Assembly: GCA_005502875.1 (NCBI GenBank)
Contig: SCMV01000027.1
Location: forward strand, 1-57,873
Length of the DNA: 57,873 nt
Direction of reading: 5' to 3'
Source of the DNA: Comamonadaceae bacterium 2PF
GTDB lineage: Bacteria > Pseudomonadota > Gammaproteobacteria > Burkholderiales > Burkholderiaceae_C
Shown piece after piece: positions 1 to 11,301 of the stretch. Made by a program: the position numbers and the translations under genes. Positions within the stretch are counted from its first letter, which is position 1; every line of letters starts with the position of its first letter. Under the pieces are notes generated by a model. The model saw nothing but the letters and a program-made list of their open reading frames with translations. It was not told the origin of the DNA and made no database searches.

Positions 1-63
1 GCGCTGTTTAGGCGCATGGTGGGGCAGGCCATTGACCTGCCCCACCATGCGCCTAAACAGCGC
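1..63. repeat. Perfect inverted repeat, 28-bp arms
   Basis: Positions 1-28 are the exact reverse complement of positions 36-63, with a 7-nt spacer (29-35). The palindrome lies within the reading frame of the truncated Smr-domain gene and at the very edge of the window. It may be a real sequence or a fold-back artefact at a contig end; the sequence alone cannot decide. Confidence 0.9.
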
Positions 64-240
64 GGCATCGGCCTCGCGTGAGCGCTCCTGGGCCTCACGC
101 CGCGCGCGCTCCTGGCGTTCCTGTTCGGCGCGGGCAGCCGCCTCTTTGGCGGCATTGCCCAGCGCACGCTTGAGGTCACCGAAGTCACGCAGCGTGGTGT
201 GGGTTGAGGGCTTGGCGGTCGGCTTGGTGGAGCGGCTCAC
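1..240 (-). CDS. Smr/MutS-family protein, N-terminal part only
   Basis: The minus-strand frame from GTG at 240 encodes about 80 residues: a short Ser/Thr/Lys-rich start, a 'LRDFGDLKRAL' segment, then a long Ala/Glu/Arg-rich charged helix ending in 'DAALFRRMVGQV'. This matches the N-terminal region of stand-alone Smr-domain proteins (putative DNA/RNA nucleases) of Burkholderiales. The catalytic Smr domain would lie beyond the window edge, so the call rests on the helix alone. No ATG is available in frame, hence the GTG start. The last third of the visible frame falls in the perfect inverted repeat, so residues after 'MVGQ' may be artefactual. The gene lies downstream of radC on the same strand. 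Confidence 0.5.
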   Translation of the reverse strand, partial: MSRSTKPTAKPSTHTTLRDFGDLKRALGNAAKEAAARAEQERQERARREAQERSREADAALFRRMVGQVNGLPHHAPKQR

Positions 241-335
241 GGGCCGAAGACTACAACAAGTCCGTGGCGGATTGGCTGCACACGCGCCTGGGGGCGCCCC
301 CAACCCTGCTTCGCGCTTTTGTGTGCTTCAAGGGT

Positions 336-1004
336 TCACATGAGCCCACGTTCGGCAAACGACACGGCGCCCGTGCGCCCGACCACCACGTGGTCCAGCA
401 CCCGCACGTCCACGAGCTGCAAGCTGGACTTGAGCGTCTGGGTCAGCAGCTCGTCCGCGCGCGAAGGCTCCAGCACGCCAGACGGGTGGTTGTGACTGAG
501 GATGACGCTGGCGGTGTTGAGCTCCAGGGCGCGCTTGACCACCTCCCGGGGGTAGACCGATGTTTGCGTCAACGTGCCCCTGAACATTTCCTCGCAGGCA
601 ATCAGGCGCTGCTGGGCGTCGAGGAACAGCACCGCGAACACCTCGTGGGGCAGGGCGCCCAGGCGCATTTGCAGGTAATCCTTGACCCGCTGCGGGGTGG
701 TGAAGACGGGTTCTTCCCGCAAGCCCGCTGTCAGGCCGCGGCGAGCGAGTTCCATCACGGCCAGCAGCTCGGCCCGCTTGGCCGGCCCCAGGCCCTTGAT
801 GCCCTGCAACTGGCGCCCCGACGAGGTCAGCAGGCCGCCCAGGCCGCCGAGCTGTTGCAGCAGGTTTTCGGCCATCTGCAGCACCCCCTGCCCCCGCAGG
901 CCCGTTCGCAGCAGCAGGGCCAGGAGTTCGGCGTCTGCCAGCGAGGCAGGGCCCAGGGAGAGCAGCTTTTCGCGCGGCCGCATGGCGGCTGGCAGGTCTT
1001 TCAT
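336..1004 (-). CDS. radC: RadC family protein (JAB1/MPN metalloprotease fold)
   Basis: This is a 222-residue protein of the usual RadC length. A helix-hairpin-helix-like segment '[12 protein letters not shown]' sits at residues 69-80. The C-terminal MPN/JAMM domain carries 'SHNHPSG' (170-176), whose two histidines with a downstream Asp are the metal ligands, and an upstream Glu near 121. RadC was once linked to DNA repair, but its cellular role is unsettled; the family resembles JAMM peptidases. The start at 1004 is preceded by a purine-rich GGGGAT. The frame stays open much further upstream, but that part is antisense to fkpB, ispH and serS. The gene diverges from the FKBP gene at 1098. Confidence 0.93.
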   Translation of the reverse strand: MKDLPAAMRPREKLLSLGPASLADAELLALLLRTGLRGQGVLQMAENLLQQLGGLGGLLTSSGRQLQGIKGLGPAKRAELLAVMELARRGLTAGLREEPVFTTPQRVKDYLQMRLGALPHEVFAVLFLDAQQRLIACEEMFRGTLTQTSVYPREVVKRALELNTASVILSHNHPSGVLEPSRADELLTQTLKSSLQLVDVRVLDHVVVGRTGAVSFAERGLM

Positions 1005-1097
1005 GGCGTGGGATCCCCGATGTGTCGTTCTCAAACCTAAAATTGTGGTTTTGCACCCCCGCGAACCCCATCCTCCTGAAGGGTGGGGCGTGACACC

Positions 1098-1559
1098 ATG
1101 ACCACACCCGCTCCCACCGTCGTCCTCGGCTCGTTCCTGACCCTGCACTACCGCCTGGCAGGCCCGGATGGCGATGACCTGGTCAACACCTTCACCGACA
1201 AGCCCGCCACCCTGTCCCTGGGCTCGGGGGAGTTGTCGCCTGCCCTGGAGGCCCGCCTGCTGGGCCTGGCTGAAGGCACCCGCACCACGCTGCAGCTCGA
1301 GCCCGGCGAGGCCTTTGGCCCCCGCAACCCCGAGATGGTCCAGCGTGTGGCCCTGAAGCTGCTGCGCGAGCTGGGCGACCCGGACGAGACCTGGAGCGTG
1401 GGTGACGTGGTCCAGTTCCCCACGCCCGATGGCAGCGGCAACTTCGCCGGGGTTGTGCGCGAGATGGACGCCGCTGGCGAGTGGGCCCTGTTCGACTTCA
1501 ACCACCCCCTTGCCGGCCAGCCCGTCACCTTCGAGGTGCAGCTGATTGGCGTGCTCTGA
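1098..1559 (+). CDS. fkpB: FKBP-type peptidyl-prolyl cis-trans isomerase, SlpA/FkpB-like
   Basis: This 153-residue protein catalyses cis-trans isomerisation of X-Pro bonds and has the short SlpA architecture: an FKBP core interrupted by an IF (insert-in-flap) domain. Recognisable segments are the [17 protein letters not shown] stretch (about 45-60), the 'EAFGPRNPE' flap entry and the near-invariant '[10 protein letters not shown]' at the end of the FKBP fold. There is no signal peptide, so it should be cytoplasmic. ATG at 1098 follows a GGGTGGGG stretch. It is directly upstream of ispH (18 bp), the fkpB-ispH order found in many proteobacteria, so the two are probably co-transcribed. Confidence 0.9.
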   Translation: MTTPAPTVVLGSFLTLHYRLAGPDGDDLVNTFTDKPATLSLGSGELSPALEARLLGLAEGTRTTLQLEPGEAFGPRNPEMVQRVALKLLRELGDPDETWSVGDVVQFPTPDGSGNFAGVVREMDAAGEWALFDFNHPLAGQPVTFEVQLIGVL

Positions 1560-1577
1560 GCCCGAGGCGCGACCCGA

Positions 1578-2570
1578 ATGAGCACCCCAGCCCCCCACCG
1601 TGTCGATGACGTCCTGTTGGCCGAGCCGCGTGGCTTTTGCGCTGGCGTCGACCGCGCCATCGAGATCGTCGAGCGCGCACTGACCCAGTTCGGCGCGCCC
1701 ATCTACGTGCGCCACGAGATCGTGCACAACACCTACGTGGTCAACGACCTCAAGGCAAAGGGCGCCATCTTCATCGAAGACCTGGCCGAGGTGCCGGTGG
1801 GCGCCACCCTCATCTTCAGCGCCCACGGCGTCAGCCAGGAGGTGCGCCGCGAGGCCGATGCGCGCGGCTTCAGCGTGTTCGACGCCACCTGCCCGCTGGT
1901 CACCAAGGTGCACGTCGAAGTGGCCAAGCTGCGCCGAGAGGGCTATGAGTTCATCATGATCGGCCACAAGGGCCACCCCGAGGTCGAAGGCACCATGGGC
2001 CAGTTGCACGATGGCATCTACCTCGTTGAAGACGAAGCCGATGTCGAGCGCGTGCAGGTCACCACGCCCGACATGCTCGCCGTCGTCACGCAGACCACGC
2101 TGTCGGTGGACGACGCTGCGGCCATCCTGGCGGCCATCAAGCGACGCTTCCCGAACGTGCGCGAACCCAAGCAGCAAGACATCTGCTACGCCACCCAGAA
2201 CCGCCAGGACGCCGTCAAGCTGATGGCCCCGCAGGTCGATGTGGTGGTGGTGGTGGGCAGCCCCACGAGCTCGAACAGCAACCGCCTGCGCGAGCTCGCC
2301 GAGCGCCTGGGCACGCCCGCCTACATGGTCGACTGCCCCGGAGACCTGCAAGACGCCTGGTTCGAAGGCCGCCCGCGCGTGGGCCTGACGGCCGGTGCCT
2401 CGGCACCCGACGTGCTGGTGCAACAGGTGATCGCCCGCCTCAAGGCCATGGGCGCGGTGTCCGTGCGCCGCATGCAAGGCGTGGAAGAACACGTGCGCTT
2501 CCCGCTGCCCAAGGGGCTGGGTGGCACCGGCCTTGATCGCCCCCTGCCATCCGAGCGATCCCAGGCCTGA
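1578..2570 (+). CDS. ispH: 4-hydroxy-3-methylbut-2-enyl diphosphate reductase
   Basis: IspH (LytB) catalyses the last step of the MEP isoprenoid pathway, reducing HMBPP to isopentenyl and dimethylallyl diphosphate with a [4Fe-4S] cluster. The three cluster cysteines are visible at Cys21 ('RGFCAGV'), Cys105 ('DATCPLVTK') and Cys203 ('[10 protein letters not shown]'). The substrate-binding motifs 'HEIVHN' (46-51) and 'SAHGVS' (81-86) are also present. The length (330 aa) is normal for the betaproteobacterial form. It follows the SlpA-type isomerase and precedes serS by 75 bp on the same strand. Confidence 0.97.
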   Translation: MSTPAPHRVDDVLLAEPRGFCAGVDRAIEIVERALTQFGAPIYVRHEIVHNTYVVNDLKAKGAIFIEDLAEVPVGATLIFSAHGVSQEVRREADARGFSVFDATCPLVTKVHVEVAKLRREGYEFIMIGHKGHPEVEGTMGQLHDGIYLVEDEADVERVQVTTPDMLAVVTQTTLSVDDAAAILAAIKRRFPNVREPKQQDICYATQNRQDAVKLMAPQVDVVVVVGSPTSSNSNRLRELAERLGTPAYMVDCPGDLQDAWFEGRPRVGLTAGASAPDVLVQQVIARLKAMGAVSVRRMQGVEEHVRFPLPKGLGGTGLDRPLPSERSQA

Positions 2571-3968
<1,398 letters not shown>

Positions 3969-4031
3969 GCCTGATGTGGTGCGCGGGTGAAGCGGCTTGC
4001 CGAGCCCGCCGAAAACCTGCAAAAGGCCTGC

Positions 4032-4037
4032 TATACT
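4032..4037 (+). promoter_or_regulatory. Candidate -10 box (TATACT) for tRNA-Ser
   Basis: TATACT lies about 60 bp upstream of the mature tRNA 5' end, in a short A/T-richer stretch after serS. No convincing -35 hexamer is seen at 16-18 bp spacing. A transcript starting just downstream would carry a short leader to be trimmed by RNase P. Confidence 0.4.
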
Positions 4038-4097
4038 ACTGAGCTTTCCAGGGCACGAGCCCTGACGCCGAACAAGACCCCGGCGCGCCCCGTTTCA

Positions 4098-4188
<91 letters not shown>

Positions 4189-4192
4189 ATGC

Positions 4193-4227
4193 AAAACCCC
4201 AAGTGATTGATTCGCTTGGGGTTTTTT
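4193..4227 (+). terminator. Rho-independent terminator after tRNA-Ser
   Basis: AAAACCCCAAG pairs with CTTGGGGTTTT across a short loop and is followed by further T residues. It begins five bases after the tRNA CCA end, so it should end the tRNA (and possibly serS) transcript. Confidence 0.9.
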
Positions 4228-4749
4228 GGTTTCTGGTGTTGACGTCTCCGGTGGGCCATCAAAGGGACCATCAACGGCAACACGCTGCGATCGTTGTGCG
4301 ATCGACAACACACCCGGTAACAAGGCGAGCCCCGGTTTGCTCGGGGCGGGTGCGATCGTGGACCAGGCGTCACCTCTCGGTGCATTTTCCCGAACGGTGC
4401 CGAGCTGCTTTGACGTACTTTATTCCACGCTGAGCCAATTGGCTTGCCTGCCGAGCCTGTTGATGCGGCGCAGGCCCAGGCCGGGCGCTAGCATTCCTGC
4501 CGCTGTCCGTGTGCGACCCGTCAAGTCGCGATGTCCATGAGGCAGCAGGAAACACACATTCGAAAACCCAGGGAGTTGCCGCACCGGCACGTCGTCACCT
4601 GCGCACGCATGCAGGTCTCGATGGACAGCAACCGATCACCAGGCGAAGCCTGAGCTGATCGGATCCAGCGCCTGCCGCGCCCCCCCGCGGCATGGCGACA
4701 CAGCGACGTGCGTCAGGGCGACCTCCATTTGCATCATGGAGACAAACAG
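4228..4749. other. Non-coding stretch, no gene recognised
   Basis: About 520 bp between the tRNA terminator and the SGNH lipoprotein. Short open frames occur on both strands but have no recognisable protein features. No integrase remnant, direct repeat of the tRNA 3' end, or known riboswitch could be made out. The last part, with the GGAGA at about 4738, supplies the ribosome binding site of the next gene. Confidence 0.5.
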
Positions 4750-6345
4750 ATGCCCAAAAGCCAAGCAGCGAGCCACTTGAGCGCGCGCGCCTCGCGCCCA
4801 CTGTGGGTGGTGGTGATGATCGTGCTCACCACCGCGGTCCTGTCGGCCTGCGGCGGAGGAGGCGATGCTTCGCCTGTCAGCACGCCGGCTGGAGGCGGGG
4901 CGGCCCTCGACGACACCGAGCGAACGCAGCGCATGCTGCGCCGGCAAGAGGCCAAGTCCGCGGCACTGCGCCCGCCTGCCAACCAGGCCGCCGCCTGGGC
5001 ACCAGCGACCGCCTACGTTGCGTCCGATGTCGTGCGCCTGAGCGGCGGTCAGCTGATCATCGCCAACACGAGCGGCACCTCGGGCGCATCGGAGCCGAGC
5101 TTCTCATCGAGCGTTGCCATCACGGACAACACCGTGACGTGGCAATCGCTCAACGAGTCGACGCAGACGGCGGAGGTGGGCGCACCGGCTGTGGTCGTGG
5201 CCGATGTTGCGGGCGTTTCGTCCCTGCCTGTTCAACACAACTTCCTGCTTGATGCTGCGCGCTTTTCTCAGCCCACAGCGCCCAACGTCGAAGCGGTGAG
5301 CGGCAGCGGTGCCAACACTCGGACCCGAGCGTGGTCGATCACCGATGGTTCGACCAACGACAACGGGTTTGGGGCAAACGGCCGATCGGGGAAGTACCGC
5401 ACGATCGAGTTCGAGACGGCAGCCGACGTCATCGAGATCGGCTATTTCGCGACCACCGCAGGATTCCCGCATGAGCGCCTGCGCGTCTGGGTCAACGACC
5501 GCCCGGTGTCCGAGGCGCCACTCGTCCCTGGCGCTGCGGGCGGTTCTCGATTCTTCCGCCTGACGACCACGGCACTGGAGCCCACCCGTCGCATCCGCAT
5601 CGCCGCTTTCGGCACCATGCTGCTCTCCTATGTGGCTGTTGGCGCGGGTGAGACCGTCGCGCCACCTGTGCAGCGCTCGCTGCTGATGGCTTTCATCGCC
5701 GACTCGTTTTTCGACACCGAATCTCCGTCGATCCTGTCCGCGCACCACGACATGGGCGTGCAGGTGGCGCAGAAGACGGGCTTTCCGCATTGCGTGTCGT
5801 GGAGCGTGGGTGGCACGTCCTATTCGATGGACTCAAACGGTCGTGCTTCGCTGCAGACGCTGCTCACGCTCAACAGCCTGTCTGCGTTTCAGCCTGACGC
5901 GGTGGTTGTCGGTCACGGATCCAACGCCGCGAACCTTGACGTGACGCCGGCCATTGAGGCGGCCGCAGCTCGCGCTTCCTGGGATGCCATTCGTGCACAG
6001 GCTGCTCGCGCACCGGTCATCGTCATCGGCACCTGGTACCGGCACCCCGGTTTCGCGGCGCAGCACGACGCCATGCAGGCGGCGCTCAAGGCCGAGTTCC
6101 TGGCTTGGCGTGACCCGAACGCGGCCTTCATCGATCCGCACGACGGCAGCATCGTGCGTGGGGATGGATCGGTGGTTCGTTCGCCGGGCGTGGCTTGGCT
6201 CAACGCCTCGAATGTGTCCTGGGCCTTTCCGCCAACCGGCGGAGCGTTCGATGGTTTTCACCCATCTCCCACGGGTGTCCACAGCGTCCTGACGCCGGCG
6301 CTCGTGGACACGATCGACGCCGCGCTGACCGCCCTGGGTTATTGA
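4750..6345 (+). CDS. SGNH/GDSL-type hydrolase lipoprotein
   Basis: A 531-residue predicted lipoprotein. A transmembrane signal ends in the lipobox 'VLSAC' and is followed by Gly/Ser linker sequence. Residues about 75-140 ('YVASDVVRLSGGQLII...', 'GASEPSFSSS', 'DNTVTWQSLN') resemble the small beta-domains found in tail-fibre and carbohydrate-binding proteins. A beta-rich domain follows, then an SGNH hydrolase: nucleophile Ser319 in 'IADSFF' (replacing the usual GDS), 'GHGSNAAN' as the Asn block, and the Asp501/His504 pair in 'DGFHPSPTG'. A jelly-roll plus SGNH layout recalls CE2-type carbohydrate esterases, so sugar ester hydrolysis is a reasonable guess. ATG at 4750 is chosen for its GGAGA and signal peptide; a GTG at 4708 is in frame. 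It stands alone, 6 kb from the EPS genes. Confidence 0.75.
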   Translation: MPKSQAASHLSARASRPLWVVVMIVLTTAVLSACGGGGDASPVSTPAGGGAALDDTERTQRMLRRQEAKSAALRPPANQAAAWAPATAYVASDVVRLSGGQLIIANTSGTSGASEPSFSSSVAITDNTVTWQSLNESTQTAEVGAPAVVVADVAGVSSLPVQHNFLLDAARFSQPTAPNVEAVSGSGANTRTRAWSITDGSTNDNGFGANGRSGKYRTIEFETAADVIEIGYFATTAGFPHERLRVWVNDRPVSEAPLVPGAAGGSRFFRLTTTALEPTRRIRIAAFGTMLLSYVAVGAGETVAPPVQRSLLMAFIADSFFDTESPSILSAHHDMGVQVAQKTGFPHCVSWSVGGTSYSMDSNGRASLQTLLTLNSLSAFQPDAVVVGHGSNAANLDVTPAIEAAAARASWDAIRAQAARAPVIVIGTWYRHPGFAAQHDAMQAALKAEFLAWRDPNAAFIDPHDGSIVRGDGSVVRSPGVAWLNASNVSWAFPPTGGAFDGFHPSPTGVHSVLTPALVDTIDAALTALGY

Positions 6346-6466
6346 CTCCACCTGGCCACCCTTGACCCAAGGCAATGCCCTGGGGGAACGCGGTTGCCAT
6401 CCGGCTCGCGCGGGAGTAGCCTGCGCCAGCGCCGGGTTCCGTCGGCGCCCACACGAGGAGGCAGAC

Positions 6467-6904
6467 ATGAGCAGCACCAAAAAGGGCTCCGCAGCCCATC
6501 CCCGCTCGACGCTCGACAGCGCAACCCAGGAGCTCAAGGCCGAGTCGGCCGAGCCCATCCTGCAAATCGCCCCCTGGGGTCAGGTGATGGGTGACGTCAT
6601 GCAAATGTGGCTTGACCAGGTCTCGCAAGGCCAGCGCACGGGCCTGGCTCTGGTCGACAGCCAGATGCGCCTGTGGCAAGACATGCAGGCCAATGCCACC
6701 AAGATGTGGACCGGCGGGCAGGCGAATGACCTGCACGTCATGCCCGATTCGGCGGGCCAGGCCCTGTGTCCCCCACTTGACTTCACCCCAGCCGGCCTGA
6801 CCCGCAGCACCCTGGGCACTTTGCAGGCGCTCGGCGCTGCCTGGTCCACCGCGGTGCAGCACGAGTTGCAGGACCTGGACGAAACGTCTCGCGCCCGCCA
6901 CTGA
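6467..6904 (+). CDS. Hypothetical protein, weakly phasin-like
   Basis: A 145-residue cytoplasmic protein with no signal or membrane segment. Start ATG at 6467 follows a strong GAGGAGG. The central part (about 30-85) is an amphipathic helix rich in Trp, Met and Gln ('VMGDVMQMWLDQVSQGQ', 'MRLWQDMQANATKMW'). This pattern recalls phasins and PhaM/PhaE-like polyhydroxyalkanoate granule proteins, but there is no diagnostic motif. A second helix near the C-terminus ('TLGTLQALGAAWSTAVQHEL') ends in a charged tail. It sits alone between the SGNH lipoprotein and edd. The granule association is inference from composition only. Confidence 0.6.
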   Translation: MSSTKKGSAAHPRSTLDSATQELKAESAEPILQIAPWGQVMGDVMQMWLDQVSQGQRTGLALVDSQMRLWQDMQANATKMWTGGQANDLHVMPDSAGQALCPPLDFTPAGLTRSTLGTLQALGAAWSTAVQHELQDLDETSRARH

Positions 6905-7021
6905 CTTGGCCGAGCTCTCGGCGCGCGGTCGCTGTGCGGCGTCAACCCGTTGGCGCCGTGTGGCGGGGCGTGCCTGTTTTTTCGGCGACACTGGTCCGAT
7001 CCTGTCCCCGATGATGTGCGC

Positions 7022-8908
<1,887 letters not shown>

Positions 8909-9008
8909 GGGGGCCTGACCTGGCCGGGCTCGCCGCGCCCGAGCAGCCAGCCAAAATCGCCACTCCGCGCCACACAGCGTCACCACGGCGCCCAGCACGA
9001 TCCCGATC

Positions 9009-9668
9009 ATGACGATGACCACGCCAGCCCCCTTGCCCACGTTCACCACCCGCGTCCTGCCCGTCATCGTGATCACCGACGTGGCGCAGGCGGTGCCGCT
9101 GGCCGAAGCCTTGCTCGCTGGCGGCGTCGACGCCATGGAGATCACCTTGCGCCATGCCGCTGGCTTGCCGGCCATCGAGGCCGTGGCGCGCGCGGTGCCG
9201 GCCATGCGGGTGGGGGCCGGCACGGTGACGAGGTTGCAAGAGGTGGCCCAGGTGCGCGATGCCGGCGCCGGTTTTGCGCTGTCACCAGGCTTCACCCCCG
9301 AGCTGCTGGATGCCGTGCAGGCCGCCCGGCTGCCCTTCGTGCCGGGCGTGATGACGCCGGGCGAGGTCATGCGGGCGCGCGAGCTGGGTTTTGGCTTGAT
9401 GAAGCTGTTCCCGGCCGAGCAGGCGGGCGGCATCGGCATGCTCAAGGCGCTGGCCGGCCCGCTGGGCGATGTGCGCTTTTGCCCGACGGGTGGGGTGTCG
9501 CCAGCCAACCTCGCCGCGTTCTTGCAGCAGCCCAACGTGGCGATGGTGGGCGGCTCCTGGCTGACGCCCCTGGACGCACTGAAAACGGGCGACTGGTCGC
9601 GCATCACCGAACTGGCGCGTCAGGCCTGCTCGTTGGCCTCGTCTGCCGCCACCGCTGCCGCTGTCTGA
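9009..9668 (+). CDS. eda: 2-dehydro-3-deoxyphosphogluconate (KDPG) aldolase
   Basis: Eda cleaves KDPG to pyruvate and glyceraldehyde 3-phosphate. The 219-residue TIM-barrel protein shows 'GVDAMEITLRH' carrying the catalytic Glu region, 'VGAGTVTRLQEV', and 'GLMKLFPAEQAGG' with the Schiff-base Lys in the 'KLFPAE' motif. 'RFCPTGGVSPANL' forms the phosphate-binding end. It directly follows edd. A second ATG at 9015 is an equally possible start. Confidence 0.95.
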   Translation: MTMTTPAPLPTFTTRVLPVIVITDVAQAVPLAEALLAGGVDAMEITLRHAAGLPAIEAVARAVPAMRVGAGTVTRLQEVAQVRDAGAGFALSPGFTPELLDAVQAARLPFVPGVMTPGEVMRARELGFGLMKLFPAEQAGGIGMLKALAGPLGDVRFCPTGGVSPANLAAFLQQPNVAMVGGSWLTPLDALKTGDWSRITELARQACSLASSAATAAAV

Positions 9669-9774
9669 ATCGCCGCATTCATTTCACAGATCTTTACGGC
9701 GGCGCAACCCCGGCTTGACCTGGCCGGGACACCATGGAGCCATGACACGTTTCCATCCACAACAGGACAGAACC

Positions 9775-10557
9775 ATGACCCACGCTCGCGTCGCCCGCCC
9801 TCCTTTCGCCGCCAACCCGGCCCGCATCCTGGGCAGCTTGCTGCTGGGCGGGGCCCTGGTGTTCGCCGCCGCCCAGGTGGCTCAGGCCGCCAGCCCTGCG
9901 GTGGCCAAGTCGGCGTCGGCGCCTTCGACGGCCCCCACGTGCGATGACGGCATGTGCCCCTGGCACGCGGGTGAGCACGCTCACAAAGGCGATCGCAAAG
10001 GCCATGGCAAGGGCGGCCACCACGGCCATGGCATGAAGGCCGAGCCCGGCATGGGCCTGCCGTTTGCCGGCCCGGGCTTCGATCGCCTGCTCGACGAGGT
10101 CCAGGCCACCGATGCCCAGCGCAAGCAGATCCGGGGCATTGCCGACAAGGCGCGCAACGACCTGCGTGCCTTGCACGAGAAGTCGCGCGAGCAGCACCAC
10201 AACGCCATGGCCATCTGGACCTCGCCCAAGCTCGATGCCGGTGAGGCTGAAAAGCAGCGTCAGCAGATGCTGGCCCAGCACGACCAGGTCAGCAAGCGCA
10301 TGACGCAGGCCATGCTGGACGTGGGCCAGGTGCTGACCCCTGAACAGCGCGCCAAGGCCGCAGCCCTGCTCAAGCAACGGCATGAGCGCATGCAGGAGCG
10401 CATGGCCGACCGCCAGGAGCGACGTCAAGAACGACGCGAAGAGGCGCAAGGCTCCCGCGCAGGCGCGCAAGAGCGCCTGAACAACCACATGCTGCGCCGT
10501 CCGGCATCGCGCGCCTCGGCCCCAGCGGTGGCCAGCCAGCCGACCCCTTCCCGCTGA
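9775..10557 (+). CDS. Periplasmic Spy/CpxP-like protein with His-rich segment
   Basis: A 260-residue secreted protein. The signal peptide ends at 'QVAQA'. A Cys/His-rich stretch follows at about residues 60-85 ('CDDGMCPWHAGEHAHKG', 'HGKGGHHGHGMK'), a likely metal-binding segment. The body is a charged helical region with 'DAQRKQIRGIADKARNDLRAL' and 'VLTPEQRAKAAALL', the paired LTxxQ-like repeat of the Spy/CpxP/ZraP fold. The Arg/Glu-rich tail is low complexity. It lies 18 bp upstream of a response regulator/kinase pair, the arrangement expected of a periplasmic feedback regulator or accessory chaperone. ATG at 9775 is chosen over 9742 because it begins the signal peptide cleanly. Confidence 0.85.
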   Translation: MTHARVARPPFAANPARILGSLLLGGALVFAAAQVAQAASPAVAKSASAPSTAPTCDDGMCPWHAGEHAHKGDRKGHGKGGHHGHGMKAEPGMGLPFAGPGFDRLLDEVQATDAQRKQIRGIADKARNDLRALHEKSREQHHNAMAIWTSPKLDAGEAEKQRQQMLAQHDQVSKRMTQAMLDVGQVLTPEQRAKAAALLKQRHERMQERMADRQERRQERREEAQGSRAGAQERLNNHMLRRPASRASAPAVASQPTPSR

Positions 10558-10575
10558 CCCCCGGAGGGCGCGACA

Positions 10576-11301
10576 ATGGCGGACATGGCTGAACACATCC
10601 TGCTCATCGACGACGACATGCGCCTGAGCGCCATGGTGGCGGACTACCTCCGCAGCCATGGCTACCAGGTCTCCACCGCTGCAAGCCTGAACGCGGGGCG
10701 AGAACTCCTGGCCCGCCAGGCGGTCGACGCCCTGGTCCTCGACCTGATGCTGCCCGACGGCGATGGCCTGGACCTGTGCCGAGAATTGCGGGCATCGCCC
10801 CGCAACCGCACCCTGCCTGTGCTGATGCTCAGCGCACGTGGAGAGCCGACCGACCGCATCGTCGGTCTGGAGGTGGGCGCCGACGACTACCTGCCCAAGC
10901 CTTTCGAGCCGCGTGAGCTGCTGGCGCGTGTGCGGGCCCTGCTGCGCCGCACCTCGGTGCACACCGAGGACGCCGACGTCTGGCGCTTCGGTCGCCTGGA
11001 GATCGACACCGGTCTGCGTCAGGTTCGCCTGGGCGGTTCGGCCTGTGACCTCACGTCCTATCAGTTCGACCTGCTCAGCGTGCTGGCCCAGCACCCCGGC
11101 CGCGTGCTCAGCCGCGACCAGATCATGGATGCGCTCAAGGGGCACCCGCTGGAAGCCTTCGACCGCTCCATCGACGTGCACATCTCGCGCATCCGTGCCG
11201 CCATCGAAGACGACCCCAAAGAGCCGCGCCGCATCCTCACGGTGCGTGGCGTGGGCTACGTCTTCGCCAAAAAGCAGGACGCCGACCTCGACGCCGCATG
11301 A
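10576..11301 (+). CDS. OmpR-family response regulator (CpxR-like)
   Basis: A 241-residue two-domain regulator. The receiver domain has the acidic cluster 'IDDDMR' (11-16), phosphoacceptor Asp56 in 'LVLDLMLPDGDG', the Thr/Ser switch near 'MLSARG' and Lys in 'LPKPF'. The C-terminal winged helix (about 135-235) has the OmpR-type 'FDRSIDVHISRIRAAIEDDP' recognition helix and 'VRGVGYVF' wing. GGAGG at 10563-10567 fixes the start. Its stop overlaps the kinase start (ATGA), so the two are translationally coupled. With the Spy-like gene upstream it resembles a Cpx-type envelope stress system. Confidence 0.93.
   Translation: MADMAEHILLIDDDMRLSAMVADYLRSHGYQVSTAASLNAGRELLARQAVDALVLDLMLPDGDGLDLCRELRASPRNRTLPVLMLSARGEPTDRIVGLEVGADDYLPKPFEPRELLARVRALLRRTSVHTEDADVWRFGRLEIDTGLRQVRLGGSACDLTSYQFDLLSVLAQHPGRVLSRDQIMDALKGHPLEAFDRSIDVHISRIRAAIEDDPKEPRRILTVRGVGYVFAKKQDADLDAA

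Noticed and set aside
4189..4749. Possible integrated element or attachment site next to tRNA-Ser
   Set aside because: No integrase, no repeat of the tRNA 3' end and no element-like genes are seen nearby.
4540..4749. Possible c-di-GMP or other riboswitch upstream of the SGNH lipoprotein
   Set aside because: The region does not show the conserved core of any riboswitch class I know; only short accidental helices can be drawn.
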